Assembly (NCBI GenBank): GCA_019358985.1
Contig: JAHHIJ010000002.1
Span: 186,001 to 250,000, forward strand
Source: Tolypothrix brevis GSE-NOS-MK-07-07A
Lineage (GTDB): Bacteria > Cyanobacteriota > Cyanobacteriia > Cyanobacteriales > Nostocaceae
DNA length: 64,000 nucleotides
Direction of reading: 5' to 3'
The translations under genes were made by a program, and so were the position numbers. A model generated the notes under the pieces. It was not told the origin of the DNA, searched no databases, and worked only from the letters and a program-made list of their open reading frames with translations. This document shows, one piece after another, positions 55,427 through 63,934 of this stretch (positions are counted from its first letter, which is position 1; each line of letters starts with the position of its first letter).

Positions 55427-58363
55427 ATGAGAAAAGATTCTTCAACAACAAAAGATAGTCAATTGAGTTCATCAACACATTTGTTAGATAACTCTCATCA
55501 AGATTCTGGATTAAAAAAATTTGCACAACTTAGAAATGAGCTTCATTCGCTGCGAGTCAAACCTTCTTTGTTGCAAAAGTTTGCTAATCTTTCTATTGGT
55601 CGCAAACAGTTGATTATATTGATTGCTTCGGAACTAATATCAATTTTTGGGCTGGGTATTGTCAGTAGATATTTAACTACAAGTAATCTTCAAGCTTTGT
55701 CACTGGAACAAGCTAAGTCAGAAGTTGCAGTTACAGATATGGCTTACAATATTAAAATTAATCAAATGGGCTTTGGTTTTCGAGGGCAATCAGATAACAC
55801 TGCAATTATTAAAGCGGCACAGCTTAATGCTTCTGGTCAACCCCTAACTCCAAGCTTAAAAGCAGAAGTCAAGCAAATTCTGACAAATGAAATCAAAGCA
55901 AGAACAATAGAATATGCTACCCTTGTTGGCAAGGATTTCAAGATTATAGTCAATGGCAATGCTGACCGTCAAGGGGAAATTTTTAATCCTGATAATTTAG
56001 TTAATGAAGTTTTCAACTATCCAAAACAGATTAAAGCTAGTCGGATTGTTAAATGGTCGGAACTGAGTCGAGAAGCACCACCTTTACCAAGTGGATTTAG
56101 AAATAAAGATGCACTAATTCGTTACACAGTTACTCCAGTGAAAAATCCCCAAACAAATGTAGTAATTGGTGCTTTAGTCTCTGGAGATATAGTCAACGGC
56201 AAAAACTCAATTTTGAAAAGTCCATTGACAACTGCTGCTGGTGGATATAGCGGAGTTTATTTTCACCAACCAACTGGAAAATTTACCTTAGCAACATCTT
56301 TAGCTCAAAGTGAATCAGAGCAATTCTCAAATTTAGACTTAGCTCAAACAGGTAAATCGTTACTAGAAACAGCATTAAATTCGGCAGGTGAAGCAGTCAC
56401 GGCACGGATAAAAATTGACAATCAAACTTACACTGTGGCAGCGAAGGCTGTACCCTACAAAATTATTCAAGCCGATGATGAACCGGTTGCTATTTTTAGT
56501 AAGCAGCCTGTGGCTATTTTAGTGCGGGTAACTCCAGAAACAGCGTTGAATAAATTGCTTGCAGATAGTTTTTGGGTGCAATTATTCACGGTTGTTTTGG
56601 CATTATTGATTATCTTGATTTGGACTTTGATTCAGAGACGGACAATTATTAAACCGATTCAGCATCTACAGGGAATCGCCTTAAGATATGCAGCAGGCGA
56701 TCGCTCTGCTCGTGCAGAAATTTTTTCAACTGATGAAGTTGGAGAATTAGCTCTCAGTTTCAACCAATTAGCAGGCAAGATTACCCAACAAGTCCGTCAA
56801 CATGAAGATGAAGTAAAAGTCGCGAAACTAGTTAATGAAATTACTGGGCGTTGCCGTGGTTCCCTAAATACTCAGTACATTTTGAATGCTGCTGTGACAA
56901 GTGTACAAACAGCGATCGAAGCAGATAGAGTTATTGTCTACAAATTTGATGAAAATTGGCAAGGCAAGGTAATTGCTGAATCGGTAAATCCTGAGTTTCC
57001 AGTCGCTTTGGCAGCAGAAATCGACGATCCTTGTTTTGCCAAGAATTATGTAGAAAAATACCAGAAAGGACGCGCGCAAGCGACAACAAACATTTATGCA
57101 ACTGATTTGAGTGATTGTCACCTAGCTCAGTTGGAACAATTCGCAGTCAAAGCAAATTTAGTTGCACCAATTTTGATTAATAATAAACTTTATGGCTTGC
57201 TTATCGCTCATCAATGTTCTCGTCCCCGTCAATGGCAAGAATTAGAAATTAGTTTGTTGAAGCAAGTGACAATTCCCATTGGCTATGCTCTAGAGCAAGC
57301 ATCACTAATTGAAAAAATTGCAAATGCCAGTTCTCATGCTGAATTTGTTACTGATGAGCAACGTCAACAACAAGAATTACTACAACAGCAAATTCTCAAA
57401 TTGCTCAAAGATATCGACAAAGCGTCTCAAGGTGATTTGACAGTTAAGGCAGAAGTGATATCTGGAGAAATAGGCATTATCGCTGAAAATTTTAACACAA
57501 TAGTCGATAATCTCAGAGCAATTGTGGTGAAAGTAGAATCATCTACCTCTCAGGTAAATATAGCTGTTAATGAAAACGAAGATGCAATTCTACAACTATC
57601 TGAACAAACGCTGACACAATCTGTTAAAATTAACCTCACTTTAGATAACGTTCATCAAATTACAGGTTCTCTGCAATCAATGTCAGAAAACACTAAAAAA
57701 GCTGCATTATGCGCTCATACAGCCTCTTTTAATGCTCAAGAAAGCGGAATAGCTATGGATTTGACGATGCGAAACATCTTTAATTTGCGCTCCACAATTG
57801 ATGATATGGCAAAAAAAGTAAAGCGCTTGGGAGAATCTTCGCAACAAATTAGCCGTATAGTTTCTTTGATTGAAGAGATAGGAACGCGAGCCAACATATT
57901 GGCAGTTAATGCGGAATTAGAAGCTGTCAGAGTTAATCAGGGCAACAACAGTTTTTTAGTATTTGCTACAGAGTTAGGTGAACTAGCTATACGATGTACA
58001 AGTGCTAACCAAGAAATTGAGCAAATAGCGAAAAATACGCAACGGGATGCACAAGAAGTTGTCAAAGCGATGGAGATGGGAACTTCGGAAGTGGTCAAGG
58101 GAACACCCATTGCAGAAAATGTGAAAAAATCCCTAAATCAAATTTTGAATGTATCCCAGCAACTTGATGAATTAGTGCAATCTATTTCTCAAGCAACAGT
58201 ATCTCAGGTGCAAAAATCGCAAGTAGTCACAAAACTTCTAGAAGAAATTTCTCAAGTATCAGAAATCACTAATAGTTCTCAGGTAATTTCTCAATCTTTG
58301 CAAAAAACTGTAAACATTGCTCAGGAATTGCAAACAAATGTAAATAAGTTCAAAATCAATTAG
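55427..58363 (+). CDS. methyl-accepting chemotaxis-like receptor with HAMP and GAF domains
   Basis: The 978-residue transmembrane receptor has helix 1 (KQLIILIASELISIFGLGIVS, about 64-85) and a periplasmic sensor of Cache type (about 90-375). Helix 2 follows (QLFTVVLALLIILIWTLIQ, about 385-403), then HAMP (IIKPIQHLQGIALRYAAGDRSARAEI). A GAF domain comes next (VNEITGRCRGSLNTQYILNAAVTSVQTAIEADRVIVYKFDENWQGKVIAESV), then a second HAMP-like part and the signalling coiled coil. The tip reads EEIGTRANILAVNAELEAVRVNQGNNSFLVFATELGELA, which departs from the canonical NLLALNAAIEAARAGExGRGFAVVA. It may therefore couple to its CheA-like partner in an unusual way. It is similar in layout to PilJ/HmpD-type receptors of cyanobacterial motility. 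Confidence 0.88.
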   Translation: MRKDSSTTKDSQLSSSTHLLDNSHQDSGLKKFAQLRNELHSLRVKPSLLQKFANLSIGRKQLIILIASELISIFGLGIVSRYLTTSNLQALSLEQAKSEVAVTDMAYNIKINQMGFGFRGQSDNTAIIKAAQLNASGQPLTPSLKAEVKQILTNEIKARTIEYATLVGKDFKIIVNGNADRQGEIFNPDNLVNEVFNYPKQIKASRIVKWSELSREAPPLPSGFRNKDALIRYTVTPVKNPQTNVVIGALVSGDIVNGKNSILKSPLTTAAGGYSGVYFHQPTGKFTLATSLAQSESEQFSNLDLAQTGKSLLETALNSAGEAVTARIKIDNQTYTVAAKAVPYKIIQADDEPVAIFSKQPVAILVRVTPETALNKLLADSFWVQLFTVVLALLIILIWTLIQRRTIIKPIQHLQGIALRYAAGDRSARAEIFSTDEVGELALSFNQLAGKITQQVRQHEDEVKVAKLVNEITGRCRGSLNTQYILNAAVTSVQTAIEADRVIVYKFDENWQGKVIAESVNPEFPVALAAEIDDPCFAKNYVEKYQKGRAQATTNIYATDLSDCHLAQLEQFAVKANLVAPILINNKLYGLLIAHQCSRPRQWQELEISLLKQVTIPIGYALEQASLIEKIANASSHAEFVTDEQRQQQELLQQQILKLLKDIDKASQGDLTVKAEVISGEIGIIAENFNTIVDNLRAIVVKVESSTSQVNIAVNENEDAILQLSEQTLTQSVKINLTLDNVHQITGSLQSMSENTKKAALCAHTASFNAQESGIAMDLTMRNIFNLRSTIDDMAKKVKRLGESSQQISRIVSLIEEIGTRANILAVNAELEAVRVNQGNNSFLVFATELGELAIRCTSANQEIEQIAKNTQRDAQEVVKAMEMGTSEVVKGTPIAENVKKSLNQILNVSQQLDELVQSISQATVSQVQKSQVVTKLLEEISQVSEITNSSQVISQSLQKTVNIAQELQTNVNKFKIN

Positions 58364-58399
58364 CAATTGAGCAAATAGAATTGGCTACTACACAAACAA

Positions 58400-58417
58400 A
58401 GTCCACCTAAGTAGACT
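58400..58417. repeat. second palindrome family, copy near 58.4 kb
   Basis: AGTCCACCTAAGTAGACT preceded by CTACACAAACAA; one arm has a mismatch. Confidence 0.55.
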
Positions 58418-58508
58418 TAATAAAATAACCCCATCATCGCGGGTTTGGTCTGTGTAGCCGCAATTTCTAATCGCCAGGGCTGAATAAGATTTTGCATTTA
58501 TATTTGAT

Positions 58509-58613
58509 GTCATGCCCGGTAAATTACGTACAATGCAAAAAAGTAGAGACGTTCCGCCGGAACGTCTCTACGACGGTAGGTAGGTTTTTATTACTGTTAA
58601 TTAAACGGACATG
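58509..58613. mobile_element. MITE-like element, family M2, copy b
   Basis: The right end AACGGACATG matches the M2 terminus and the left end GTCATGCCCG is degraded. Inside are a full palindrome at 58543-58571, GACGGTAGGTAGG and TTTTTATTACTGTTAATTAA, in the order seen in the reverse of 62520-62618. Confidence 0.65.
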
Positions 58614-58779
58614 GTTTGATGTCTAAGCTACGTATTTTTTCACTATTCAATTCGGATTGCTATACCATTAGGAATTCAAACGCGATTAATTCATCTAAAC
58701 CTCCAACCTTTTTGGAACTACTCGCATTATGATCGAGTCCAAGTTCTACGCGGATTGTTAATTGATCGCAGTTTTCTTT

Positions 58780-60195
58780 ATGAATTTAGTCTGGCAAAGA
58801 TTCACTTTATCTTACTTGCCGCTCAAACAATATCTCACCACTAGCTACCTACACCGTTTTCTAGTCGGGTTGTTGAGTTCCTGGCGGCAAGGTAGTATCT
58901 TGATGCAATGGGGAGACACGATCGCAGCTGCTAACTTGAGCTTGGTATATGCTCTTGCGCCTTTTGTATCGAGTACACTTATCGGGTTATTGCTGACGAC
59001 TTGTGTGGGATTGTGGCTGTTGTTGACTTTATCAGATGAAGCCGCACCAAGAATTCCATCAGTTACTCCAATTCACCTGCTGGTATTGCTTTACTGGGCT
59101 GTTGCTGCTATCGCTACAGCATTATCACCTGTAAAAAAGGTTGCGGTTAACGATTTGACAACGTTAACGCTCTATTTGTTGCTGTTTGCCCTTTGTGCTA
59201 GGGTGTTAAGGTCGCCCCGCATCCGCTCTTGGATGATTGTACTTTACTTGCACGTATCCCTGATTGTGAGTATTTATGGGATGCGGCAATGGTTTTTCGG
59301 CGCTCCTCCCCTAGCAACTTGGGTTGATCAAGAATCTGCTTTTTCTAAGACTACAAGGGTCTATAGTTATTTGGGCAATCCTAACTTACTTGCCGGATAC
59401 CTTTTGCCCGCTGTGGTTTTCAGCTTAGTTGCCGTGTTTGTGTGGCAAGGCTGGATCAAGAAAGCTTTAGCATTAACCATGTTTGTTGTCAATACTGCTT
59501 GCCTAATTTTGACTTTTAGTCGTGGTGGTTGGATTGGGCTAGTTGTGGCATTTTTAACTGTGATGGCATTGTTGATTTATTGGTGGAGTATAGAAATGCC
59601 TCCTTTTTGGCGAACTTGGTCGCTACCGATTATTTTAGGAGGTTTGATTGGGGTATTGCTGCTAGCGGTGATATTTGTAGAGCCGGTGCGTTTGCGGGTT
59701 GTGAGTATTTTTGCCGATCGCAAAGACAGCAGTAATAATTTTCGTCGCAATGTTTGGGATGCTGTTTTTGAGATGATTCGCGATCGCCCAATTATCGGTA
59801 TTGGTCCTGGTCACGGCTCTTTTAATAAAATTTACCCGCTTTACCAACGCCCTCGTTATACTGCTTTGAGTGCTTATTCGATTTTATTAGAGGTGATTGT
59901 CGAAACTGGCTTTGTTGGTTTAGCCGCTTTCCTATGGTTGCTAATAGTGACTTTTAATACAGCATTTTTACAAATGCAAAGGTTGCGAAAATTGAGAAGT
60001 GCCGATGGCTTTTGGTTAATTGGAGCGATCGCTACAATGGCAGGTATGCTTGCTCATGGCACGGTAGATACTGTCTTTTATCGTCCGGAAGTTAATAGCA
60101 TTTGGTGGCTAGTAGTTGGTTTGATTGCCAGCTATTACACGTACACACCTCAAGACCAAAGTCAAGAAGAAAATTCGCCTTTACCTGCATCCTAG
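58780..60195 (+). CDS. ictB: IctB-like membrane protein (O-antigen ligase/Wzy superfamily)
   Basis: The 471-residue protein has about ten to twelve membrane helices and the Wzy_C region DAVFEMIRDRPIIGIGPGHGSFNKIYPLYQRPRYTALSAYSILLEVIVETG. Its N-terminus MNLVWQRFTLSYLPLKQYLTTSYLHRFLVG, SRGGWIGL and ALSPVKKVAVNDL are typical of the cyanobacterial IctB group. IctB was first described in inorganic carbon accumulation, but its fold is that of O-antigen ligases, and its transport role is disputed. Start ATG 58780 is preferred over TTG 58762. Confidence 0.88.
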   Translation: MNLVWQRFTLSYLPLKQYLTTSYLHRFLVGLLSSWRQGSILMQWGDTIAAANLSLVYALAPFVSSTLIGLLLTTCVGLWLLLTLSDEAAPRIPSVTPIHLLVLLYWAVAAIATALSPVKKVAVNDLTTLTLYLLLFALCARVLRSPRIRSWMIVLYLHVSLIVSIYGMRQWFFGAPPLATWVDQESAFSKTTRVYSYLGNPNLLAGYLLPAVVFSLVAVFVWQGWIKKALALTMFVVNTACLILTFSRGGWIGLVVAFLTVMALLIYWWSIEMPPFWRTWSLPIILGGLIGVLLLAVIFVEPVRLRVVSIFADRKDSSNNFRRNVWDAVFEMIRDRPIIGIGPGHGSFNKIYPLYQRPRYTALSAYSILLEVIVETGFVGLAAFLWLLIVTFNTAFLQMQRLRKLRSADGFWLIGAIATMAGMLAHGTVDTVFYRPEVNSIWWLVVGLIASYYTYTPQDQSQEENSPLPAS

Positions 60196-60210
60196 AAAAA
60201 CGCAACTGTT

Positions 60211-60239
60211 GTAGAGACGTTCCGACGGAACGTCTTTAC
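60211..60239. repeat. palindromic repeat, TTCCGACGGAA centre
   Basis: GTAGAGACGTTCCGACGG and then AACGTCTTTAC, just past the ictB stop codon. Confidence 0.8.
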
Positions 60240-60312
60240 GATATGTGTCGTAATATAGGACAGATACAGCAGATTTAAGGTCAATGAAGTACATATATAA
60301 AACCGAGTACAC

Positions 60313-60340
60313 GTAGAGACGTAGCACTGCTACGTCTCTA
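60313..60340. repeat. palindromic repeat, TAGCACTGCTA centre
   Basis: GTAGAGACGTAGCACTGC and then TACGTCTCTA, in the spacer between convergent ictB and the WGxxGxxG gene. It contributes to a dense cluster of repeats. Confidence 0.8.
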
Positions 60341-60470
60341 GGTGTATTAGATTAGAGCGCAATCTTATAACAAAGTGAAAAAAGAACAAAGAGGCTATAA
60401 ATCCCTTCATTCTTCTTTTTCGTGATTCCATTTTCATCCAAAATAAGCAACTGAAGCGGCGAAGTTCTGA

Positions 60471-60776
60471 TTATTCTCTGTAAGTGGTAGAAGTACCTGC
60501 GGTGTTTGGGTCGCGATAGCTCTTTGCGTCTTCGCGGCGGTTTTTACCAGCCAAACCTCCTAGACCTAATAAGCCTACTAATCCTAACCAACCCCAATCA
60601 AAATCATTTCTTTCATAGGTTGTTGTTGTGCTTGGGGCAGTTGTTGTGGTTCCATCTGGGGTGGTGTTGGTGGTTCCATCATTAACTTGAGCTTGTGCAG
60701 GTAAAGTTAAGGGCAACATTGTCATACTCAACGCGAAAACGCTAGCGCCAATAACTTTGGTAAGATTACTTTTCAT
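60471..60776 (-). CDS. exported WGxxGxxG-CTERM-type small protein
   Basis: The 101-residue protein has a signal peptide (LTKVIGASVFALSMTMLPLTLPAQAQ) and a Thr-rich low-complexity spacer. Near the C-terminus it has a WGWLGLVGLLGLGGLAGKNRR segment, a glycine-rich membrane helix flanked by W and a basic stop that matches the WGxxGxxG sorting-type domain. A hydrophilic tail (EDAKSYRDPNTAG) follows. Such domains are thought to be recognition or anchoring signals; the sorting enzyme is not known. It is small enough to be a surface anchor by itself. Confidence 0.82.
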   Translation of the reverse strand: MKSNLTKVIGASVFALSMTMLPLTLPAQAQVNDGTTNTTPDGTTTTAPSTTTTYERNDFDWGWLGLVGLLGLGGLAGKNRREDAKSYRDPNTAGTSTTYRE

Positions 60777-60935
60777 AAATCTTTGTTACTCATCGGTTCG
60801 TTTGTTAGTCACCAATTTATCTAGTCCAAAGATTAATTGAATCAACCTACGGTTATAAACTCAAGTTCCTCTAAATTCACGCTGAGGATAGACAAATGCT
60901 CTCTGATGTAGTAGTCGCATTTGTCACATTGCCGC

Positions 60936-61403
60936 TTAATAATTCTTCATCGCTCGTTGAATATCGCGTTGATCTTGGCGTCGTTTCAAGTCTTCTCGCT
61001 TATCGTGGAGCTTTTTACCTTTACCTAGAGCGATGCTTACTTTTACTAAACCTCGTTTCAAATACATTTTCAAAGGTACTATAGTCAAACCTTGCTGTTC
61101 CACTTTGCCAATTAGCTTGCGGATTTCTTGGCGATGCAGCAGCAGCTTGCGTGTGCGGCGCGGTTCATGGTTAAAATATTGTCCACCAGCAGTATAAGGG
61201 GAGATATGCACGTTCAGCAGCCATGCTTCGCCATCGCGAATCAAAGCATAACCATCTTGGAGATTAACCTTTCCCGCACGGATTGACTTAACCTCGGTGC
61301 CTGTCAACTGAACTCCAGCCTCGTAGGTTTCCAGGATTTCGTACAAATAACGGGCTTGCCGATTATCACTTACAACTTTGTAACTGTCGCTTTTCTCGCT
61401 CAT
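60936..61403 (-). CDS. smpB: SsrA-binding protein
   Basis: The 155-residue SmpB binds tmRNA and brings it to stalled ribosomes. Typical blocks are RYLYEILETYEAGVQLTGTEVKSIRAGKVNLQDGYALIRDGEAWLLNVHISPY, RTRKLLLHRQEIRKL, VPLKMYLKRGLVKVSIALGKGKKLHDKRED and the basic C-terminal tail. ATG 61403 gives the usual length; an upstream TTG would add seven residues. The gene is in a divergent position to a response regulator. Confidence 0.96.
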   Translation of the reverse strand: MSEKSDSYKVVSDNRQARYLYEILETYEAGVQLTGTEVKSIRAGKVNLQDGYALIRDGEAWLLNVHISPYTAGGQYFNHEPRRTRKLLLHRQEIRKLIGKVEQQGLTIVPLKMYLKRGLVKVSIALGKGKKLHDKREDLKRRQDQRDIQRAMKNY

Positions 61404-61830
61404 TGAATATTTTGCTTGGGTCAAATTTGCCTAAAAATTCGTCTTTAGTTGTTGCTAAACTTTAGTAGGGGATATTAAACTACTATAAATGCTTTACTCG
61501 ATATCAGTGTTATCTTATTAATTTAACGCATGAGGTCATTTATTTAGTAGGTATTAATTTACAGTCACAAGAAGAGCGATCGCCTTCAATTATGAGTGAG
61601 TGATGACAAATTGCAAAACCATCTGCCCGCATTGCACACCTAAATAAGTTAAAATTTATTAATATATTATAATAATTTAATATTTTATTTATAAATCAAC
61701 CCAAAGGCAGTTACTAACTAGTAATCCTGTCATAGTATGAAACATAATAGTACTATTGTTGCTCAAGTCTACTCATATTGCTCATTGAAGCAAATTGTTT
61801 ATTCTAAAAAATGCTAGGGGTGTACTGTCC
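61404..61830. other. divergent smpB/response-regulator spacer
   Basis: This 427-bp AT-rich spacer has no supported gene. Both promoters should lie here. I note an A/T-only stretch near 61651-61690 and a HIP1 site at about 61577. No repeat family member is present, in contrast to neighbouring spacers. Confidence 0.5.
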
Positions 61831-62508
61831 ATGCCCTTGACGATCCTTGTAGTGGATGACGACCTGGGCACTCGTTTGTCTATCAGCGATTATCTTGAAC
61901 TGTCTGGCTACATAGTAATTACAGCTGATGAAGGTCAAAAGGCTCTGAAGATTGTGGAAGAGTACCATCCTGATTTGATTGTCACCGATATTGTCATGCC
62001 ACGAATGAATGGCTATGAATTGGTGCGTCAGGTGCGTCAAAAACCAGCGTTTCGCTTGTTACCGGTTATTTTGTTAACAGCAAGAATTAAGACTCAGGAA
62101 AGAATCTTGGGCTATCAGTCAGGGTGCGATTTATATTTGCCTAAGCCTTTTGAGTTAGAAGAGTTAGCCGCAGCGATTCGCAATCTTTTAGAGCGATCGC
62201 AAATCATGAAATCAGAGTATGGCTTTTCTCATCAAGAAAATCCAGGTAATTCTGTTCCTAAAGTTACTGACTCTCATAATCATATTATTCATTTTGAGAA
62301 GTCCGAAGTACTTTTATCTTTAAGTTCTAGAGAACAGGAAGTCCTGGAGCTGTTAACGCATGGTCATTCTAATATCCAGATGGGTAATCAGTTACATCTG
62401 AGTCCTCGGACAGTAGAAAAGTACGTTAGCAGCTTACTAAGGAAGACCGAAACCAGCAACCGCGCTGAATTAGTGCGTTTTGCCATGACGCACGGCTTAG
62501 TTAAATAA
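61831..62508 (+). CDS. NarL/LuxR-type response regulator
   Basis: The 225-residue protein has a receiver domain (about 1-120) with the acidic pair in LVVDDDLG, the phosphoacceptor Asp in LIVTDIVMPRMNGYEL, Thr in LLTAR and Lys in PKPFELEEL. The C-terminal LuxR-type helix-turn-helix reads LSSREQEVLELLTHGHSNIQMGNQLHLSPRTVEKYVSSLLRKTETSNRAELVRFA. ATG 61831 follows AGGGG at good distance; the frame upstream is not conserved-looking. The cognate kinase is not adjacent. It is a phosphorylation-dependent transcription factor with unknown targets. Confidence 0.93.
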   Translation: MPLTILVVDDDLGTRLSISDYLELSGYIVITADEGQKALKIVEEYHPDLIVTDIVMPRMNGYELVRQVRQKPAFRLLPVILLTARIKTQERILGYQSGCDLYLPKPFELEELAAAIRNLLERSQIMKSEYGFSHQENPGNSVPKVTDSHNHIIHFEKSEVLLSLSSREQEVLELLTHGHSNIQMGNQLHLSPRTVEKYVSSLLRKTETSNRAELVRFAMTHGLVK

Positions 62509-62519
62509 TAGGTAATCAC

Positions 62520-62618
62520 ATCATGTCCGTTTAATTAACACTAATAAAAATATCGCAACCGTCGTAAAGACGTTCCGCCGGAACGTCTCTACGGTATATG
62601 TGATTTGTCGGACATGAT
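62520..62618. mobile_element. MITE-like element, family M2, copy a
   Basis: The ends ATCATGTCCG and CGGACATGAT are perfect 10-bp inverted repeats of a 99-bp element. Inside are TTTAATTAACACTAATAAAAA, a GCAACCGTCG block, a palindrome at 62564-62592 and GTATATGTGATTTGTCGG. The partial copies at 41189-41253 and 58509-58613 share these blocks in reverse. Confidence 0.75.
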
Positions 62619-62690
62619 ATGACACCTTGATTACTGACCAAAAAAGCATGTTCGCGAGTGCGTCTGGTGACACGCGAACATACTTCATAC

Positions 62691-63173
62691 TTAATCCTTT
62701 AGTTGGCTGGTGACGTGTTTCAGTAAACCTTCACAAGCATCTACGAGTAAATCAATCACCTGATTAAATCCCTCTGAACCGCCATAGTAAGGGTCTGGAA
62801 CTTCTTTAATCGTGTATTGAGAGCAAAAGTCACACATCAAGCGCACTTTCTGGGAATACTGTCTAGTTGGATCGAGAGAGAGGATATTTTCATAATTATC
62901 TCGATCCATAGCCAAAATCAAATCAAAATCTTGAAAATCTGACTTTTGAAACTGTCGGGCTGAACCACGTAGTTTAATTCCCAACTTTTGAGTAGCAGCA
63001 ACACTCATGCGTCTGTCAGGTGGGCTACCAGTGTGGTAACTAGATGTCCCAGCAGAGTCGCAGAAGATGCGATCGCTCAAACCTGCCTGCTCAATTAAAT
63101 GGTACATAATATTTTCTGCCGATGGCGATCGGCAAATGTTCCCCAGGCAGACAAAAAGCAGCTTATAAGACAT
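62691..63173 (-). CDS. low-molecular-weight protein tyrosine phosphatase
   Basis: The 160-residue enzyme has the P-loop CLGNICRSP near the N-terminus (CX5R with Cys about 9), and AMDRDNYENI and the general-acid loop PDPYYGGSEGF. It should dephosphorylate tyrosine residues, possibly of Wzc-type kinases; the Wzc-like protein of this window is a candidate partner although 17 kb away. ATG 63173 gives the family start MSYKLLFVCLGN; a longer frame adds seven residues. Confidence 0.95.
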   Translation of the reverse strand: MSYKLLFVCLGNICRSPSAENIMYHLIEQAGLSDRIFCDSAGTSSYHTGSPPDRRMSVAATQKLGIKLRGSARQFQKSDFQDFDLILAMDRDNYENILSLDPTRQYSQKVRLMCDFCSQYTIKEVPDPYYGGSEGFNQVIDLLVDACEGLLKHVTSQLKD

Positions 63174-63291
63174 AAAAATCCGTTTTGCTCCCATCCAAAG
63201 TCAAAAGTCAAGAGTCCAAAGTCCATAGTCCAAAATTCTTAACTGTTGACTCTTGACCATTGACTATTGACTATTGACCATTAACACTTTA

Positions 63292-63639
63292 CTAAAATCC
63301 GGGAAGCTCTAGCCCACTGGTCAACTCTTCCATGCGATCGCGCATTGTCGCAGTGGACTTGTTGTAAGCATCTTTCATTGCTGCTGTCACAAGGTCGGAA
63401 AGTACATCTGCACCTTCTTCTAAAGCACTTGGGGCAATTTCTACACGCTTTGGTTCTTGGTTTCCGCTGACAATCACCTTGACCAGACCACCACCAGACT
63501 CTCCCAAAATTTCCATTTGCTCCAATTCTTCTTGGAGTTTTTTGGCACCTTCTTGAACTTGCTGCGCTTTTTTAAACGCTTCGGCGAGTTCTTTCATTTT
63601 TCCCAAGCCAAAGCCAAATCCCTGTCCTTTTTCTGCCAT
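63292..63639 (-). CDS. ebfC: YbaB/EbfC family nucleoid-associated protein
   Basis: The 115-residue protein has the EbfC layout: a helical start ([40 protein letters not shown]), the beta hairpin [19 protein letters not shown], and a helical end ([36 protein letters not shown]). It binds DNA as a dimer and is associated with the nucleoid. The N-terminal extension [11 protein letters not shown] is common in cyanobacteria. It lies 118 bp upstream of the phosphatase gene on the same strand, separated by TTGACTATTGAC-type filler. Confidence 0.94.
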   Translation of the reverse strand: MAEKGQGFGFGLGKMKELAEAFKKAQQVQEGAKKLQEELEQMEILGESGGGLVKVIVSGNQEPKRVEIAPSALEEGADVLSDLVTAAMKDAYNKSTATMRDRMEELTSGLELPGF

Positions 63640-63771
63640 AACTGATTGTTCGCGTGTGCGTTGAATAACAAATCAAATTCAATTATAGATGTGCTTTTGC
63701 AGTTGCCTGTTTTTTTTACCTAGAGTTAGGGGCAACGGCATTGATAGTTGGGCAATGGGAATTGGGAATTA

Positions 63772-63934
63772 CAATACCTTCGCCAAAATCCAACACCCTA
63801 GAAGGGTGTCGCTATAGGAACACTCGTGTGCCTCCGCAGCCTATAAGGATTTCAGTCCAGGTCGGTGGACTTTGTTTGTGTAGCCCCAGGAATCTCGCGC
63901 CTGTGGGCGTTTGAGAAAATTGGCGAAGGTATTG
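63772..63934. mobile_element. 163-bp MITE-like element with 15-bp TIRs and 6-bp target duplication
   Basis: CAATACCTTCGCCAA at 63772-63786 is the exact reverse complement of 63920-63934. GAATTA occurs directly on both sides (63766-63771 and 63935-63940), as expected for a target-site duplication. Inside is a copy of the AGTCC/GGACT palindrome (63854-63871) next to TTTGTTTGTGTAGCC. There is no coding capacity for a transposase, so it would need one from elsewhere. Confidence 0.8.
63854..63871. repeat. second palindrome family, copy inside the 163-bp element
   Basis: AGTCCAGGTCGGTGGACT followed by TTGTTTGTGTAGCC, that is, in reverse orientation to the copies at 36264 and 58400. Confidence 0.6.

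Larger units (their letters stand above)
58364..58779. other. spacer with two repeat families
   Basis: This 416-bp spacer holds a palindrome of the AGTCC/GGACT type at 58400-58417 inside an inverted pair CTACACAAAC and GTCTGTGTAGCC (58388-58459). An M2 element follows at 58509-58613. No gene is seen. The ictB promoter probably lies in the last 150 bp. Confidence 0.6.
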
